In this document: positions 63,762 to 64,000 of the stretch, piece after piece | Numbering within the stretch: the stretch's first letter is position 1 | Layout: every line of letters starts with the position of its first letter | Assembly (NCBI GenBank): GCA_035501615.1 | Contig: DATJVY010000058.1 | Coordinates: 1-64,000, forward strand | Direction of reading: 5' to 3' | DNA from: RPRB01 sp035501615 | GTDB taxonomy: Bacteria; Myxococcota; Myxococcia; Myxococcales; Myxococcaceae | Length of the DNA: 64,000 nucleotides | The notes under the pieces: model-generated | Seen by the model: only the letters and a program-made list of their open reading frames with translations | Database searches by the model: none | Told to the model about the DNA's origin: nothing | Program-made: the position numbers and the translations under genes

Positions 63762-63909
63762 CGCTCCGGGCTGAACCGTGATCGACTGGACCGTCTCCAC
63801 CTGCGTCACCCCTGCATCCGCGACTGGATTGCTGCATTCTTCCGGAGCGCCCGCCCACCCGGGGAGAAGTCTCCCCCGGGTCAGGCTGGACCCTCCGGGG
63901 AGGATTCCC

Positions 63910-64000
63910 ATGAGCTCGCTCGCCGATGCCCTCTTCGCCCTCTCTCCCGACGTCCGGTACGTCGCCCTCCTCCAGGGCAGGACGCTCGAGCTCCGCGCGC
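63910..64000 (+). CDS. Start of a gene cut by the window edge
   Basis: The ATG at 63910 follows a strong GGGGAGG at six bases. The first 30 residues read SSLADALFALSPDVRYVALL then QGRTLELRA. The start resembles that of a sensory or roadblock-type protein but is too short for assignment. It is divergent from the kinase gene. Confidence 0.6.
   Translation, partial: MSSLADALFALSPDVRYVALLQGRTLELRA

Overview
This 64 kb window is very GC-rich (about 70 percent by eye). It reads as the chromosome of a member of the Myxococcota, and something near Anaeromyxobacter or Cystobacterineae would fit. The reasons are the many exported lipoproteins, very large TPR proteins, a Hanks-type kinase with a TolB-like segment, ECF sigma factors, a RecG with a long N-terminal extension, and the style of codon use. 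The species cannot be named from the sequence alone.

Region 1 (1-5744) looks like the right-hand part of an integrative element. It ends in a clean copy of the 3' half of a tRNA-Arg(CCT) at 5703-5744, the usual footprint of tyrosine-recombinase integration. The complete tRNA and the integrase would lie off the left edge. Next to this end is a minus-strand run of small element genes: an excisionase-type HTH protein, a CHC2-like zinc protein and two further HTH proteins. Further in are a nucleotidyltransferase of AbiEii type, a membrane protein with duplicated C...CxC...C segments, and two proteins that appear to be paralogues with a PD-(D/E)XK-like core. This AT-richer cargo is the best candidate in the window for an undescribed, possibly defensive, system.

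Region 2 (5.7-24 kb) holds envelope and metabolic genes: DoxX, a CHRD lipoprotein, ketopantoate reductase, a nitroreductase, a phosphoesterase, the DUF3300/DUF2950 pair, an MFS exporter, an amidohydrolase, a TPR protein, and a cysteine synthase/sulfurtransferase operon. A slipin gene follows. Its long 5' leader (23.0-23.6 kb) folds into two tRNA-like cloverleaves plus further hairpins, an arrangement worth testing as an RNA-repair-type locus.

Region 3 (24-36.5 kb) contains two PF04185 phosphoesterases (phospholipase C-like), one of them in an operon with a beta-barrel and a Cys-rich lipoprotein. It also has an ECF sigma factor whose 3' end is fused by deletion to the tail of an NmrA-like gene, an RpiA, a large M28 peptidase and a GNAT protein.

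Region 4 (36.5-64 kb) is mostly housekeeping: tRNA-Val(CAC), an Hsp70 homologue, an SCP2 protein, a glycosyltransferase, a zinc-ribbon protein with eight T(Q/A)VFG motifs, a ComEA-like protein, aspartokinase, hutH coupled to a 1658-residue TPR protein, cinA-like, tmk, pcm, recG, greA-carB and an aminotransferase. It closes with a protein kinase gene that is frameshifted at a C6 run and fused to a sigma-70 region 4 segment.
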